Positions 63,897 through 64,000 of a DNA stretch of 64,000 bases are shown here, one piece after another (position 1 is the stretch's first letter; each line of letters begins with the position of its first letter). The position numbers were made by a program, and so were the translations under genes. The stretch is from Erysipelothrix urinaevulpis. Lineage in GTDB: Bacteria > Bacillota_I > Bacilli_A > Erysipelotrichales > Erysipelotrichaceae. The stretch spans positions 1-64,000 of the forward strand of contig NZ_WTTB01000004.1 in NCBI RefSeq assembly GCF_009828835.1, written 5' to 3'. Below the pieces are notes generated by a model. That model was not told the origin of the DNA. It saw nothing but the letters and a program-made list of their open reading frames with translations, and ran no database searches.

Positions 63897-64000
63897 AGTA
63901 TCATTCCTCACTTACTCTCATTATAACATTTCGTTATATAGAGAAGTGTCTACCTGAGTGTAACCTTTCCACAGTTCAAATAATTATATTGCGATAATCA

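Larger units (their letters stand above)
62797..63973 (-). mobile_element. Decayed IS3-family insertion sequence
   Basis: The ends read inward as TGGAA.G...AC...GT.GACACT..TC and match at about 18 of 31 positions, with the conserved words TGGAA and GACACT. Between them lie an IS3 orfA and a broken orfB in the usual order. At about 1.18 kb it is shorter than intact IS3 members (1.2-1.5 kb), in keeping with the internal deletion. No clear target duplication was found. Confidence 0.8.

Overview
The window is low-GC, Gram-positive (Bacillota) chromosomal DNA. The signs are an LPxTG wall-anchored protein, an LTA-synthase-like enzyme, strong GGAGG ribosome-binding sites, CcpA-type cre sites, U-tailed intrinsic terminators and many PTS permeases. 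The gene mix (orphan PTS IIC genes, DUF871/MupG, YdjI-like SPFH protein, CoaX) fits an Erysipelothrix-like member of the Erysipelotrichia. That placement is an inference from style and content; no rRNA or tRNA gene was seen.

Layout. 1-117 is the tail of an IS30-type transposase. 156-10102 holds an AIM24 protein, a cation/proton antiporter behind what reads as a fluoride (crcB) riboswitch with a terminator, a heterodimeric ABC exporter with a divergent MerR regulator, a cyclophilin lipoprotein, and a two-component system with a small exported protein. 10215-14665 holds a YhfZ-like regulator, a VanY-type carboxypeptidase and a D-2-hydroxyacid dehydrogenase paired with a PTS_EIIC_2 permease. 15200-18773 is a chitobiose/cellobiose-type locus (ChbG deacetylase, GntR/UTRA regulator, CelB-type IIC, DUF3284 and a small unknown protein). 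19010-27633 is a five-gene operon with divergent RpiR control: permease, HyuA-like ATPase, ImmA-like HExxH protein, LPxTG beta-propeller surface protein and FAD oxidoreductase. 27647-31614 holds two more orphan IIC permeases, a MupG-like glycosidase and a paralogue of the small protein.

31698-47982 is mixed. It holds a YeiH-type exporter, a GNAT acetyltransferase, a HAD phosphatase, a MATE exporter behind an apparent uORF/terminator attenuator, a YdjG/H/I-like envelope cluster, an LTA-synthase-like enzyme, a second ABC exporter pair with its own ArsR-type regulator and paired operators, two small membrane proteins, and a DUF438-hemerythrin-PAS protein.

48118-58513 is a four-carbon acyl-CoA module: thiolase, 3-hydroxybutyryl-CoA dehydrogenase, crotonase, CoA-transferase A/B, an unrecognised polytopic membrane protein, a FabK-like flavoprotein and a glutaryl-CoA-dehydrogenase-like acyl-CoA dehydrogenase. 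A LysR gene sits in the middle, and its promoters carry cre-like sites and a shared candidate LysR box. No etfAB lies in the window. coaX is nearby. 58553-61900 holds a YolD/Y-family polymerase pair and a phosphohexomutase. The right end is a hypothetical membrane protein and a decayed IS3-family element with recognisable inverted ends.

Best candidates for something undescribed: the operon at 19010-26633 with its RpiR operators; the two small paralogous proteins (73 and 76 aa) beside PTS IIC genes; the MATE attenuator leader; the fluoride-riboswitch antiporter; and the acyl-CoA regulon with its unknown membrane protein and no Bcd-Etf.
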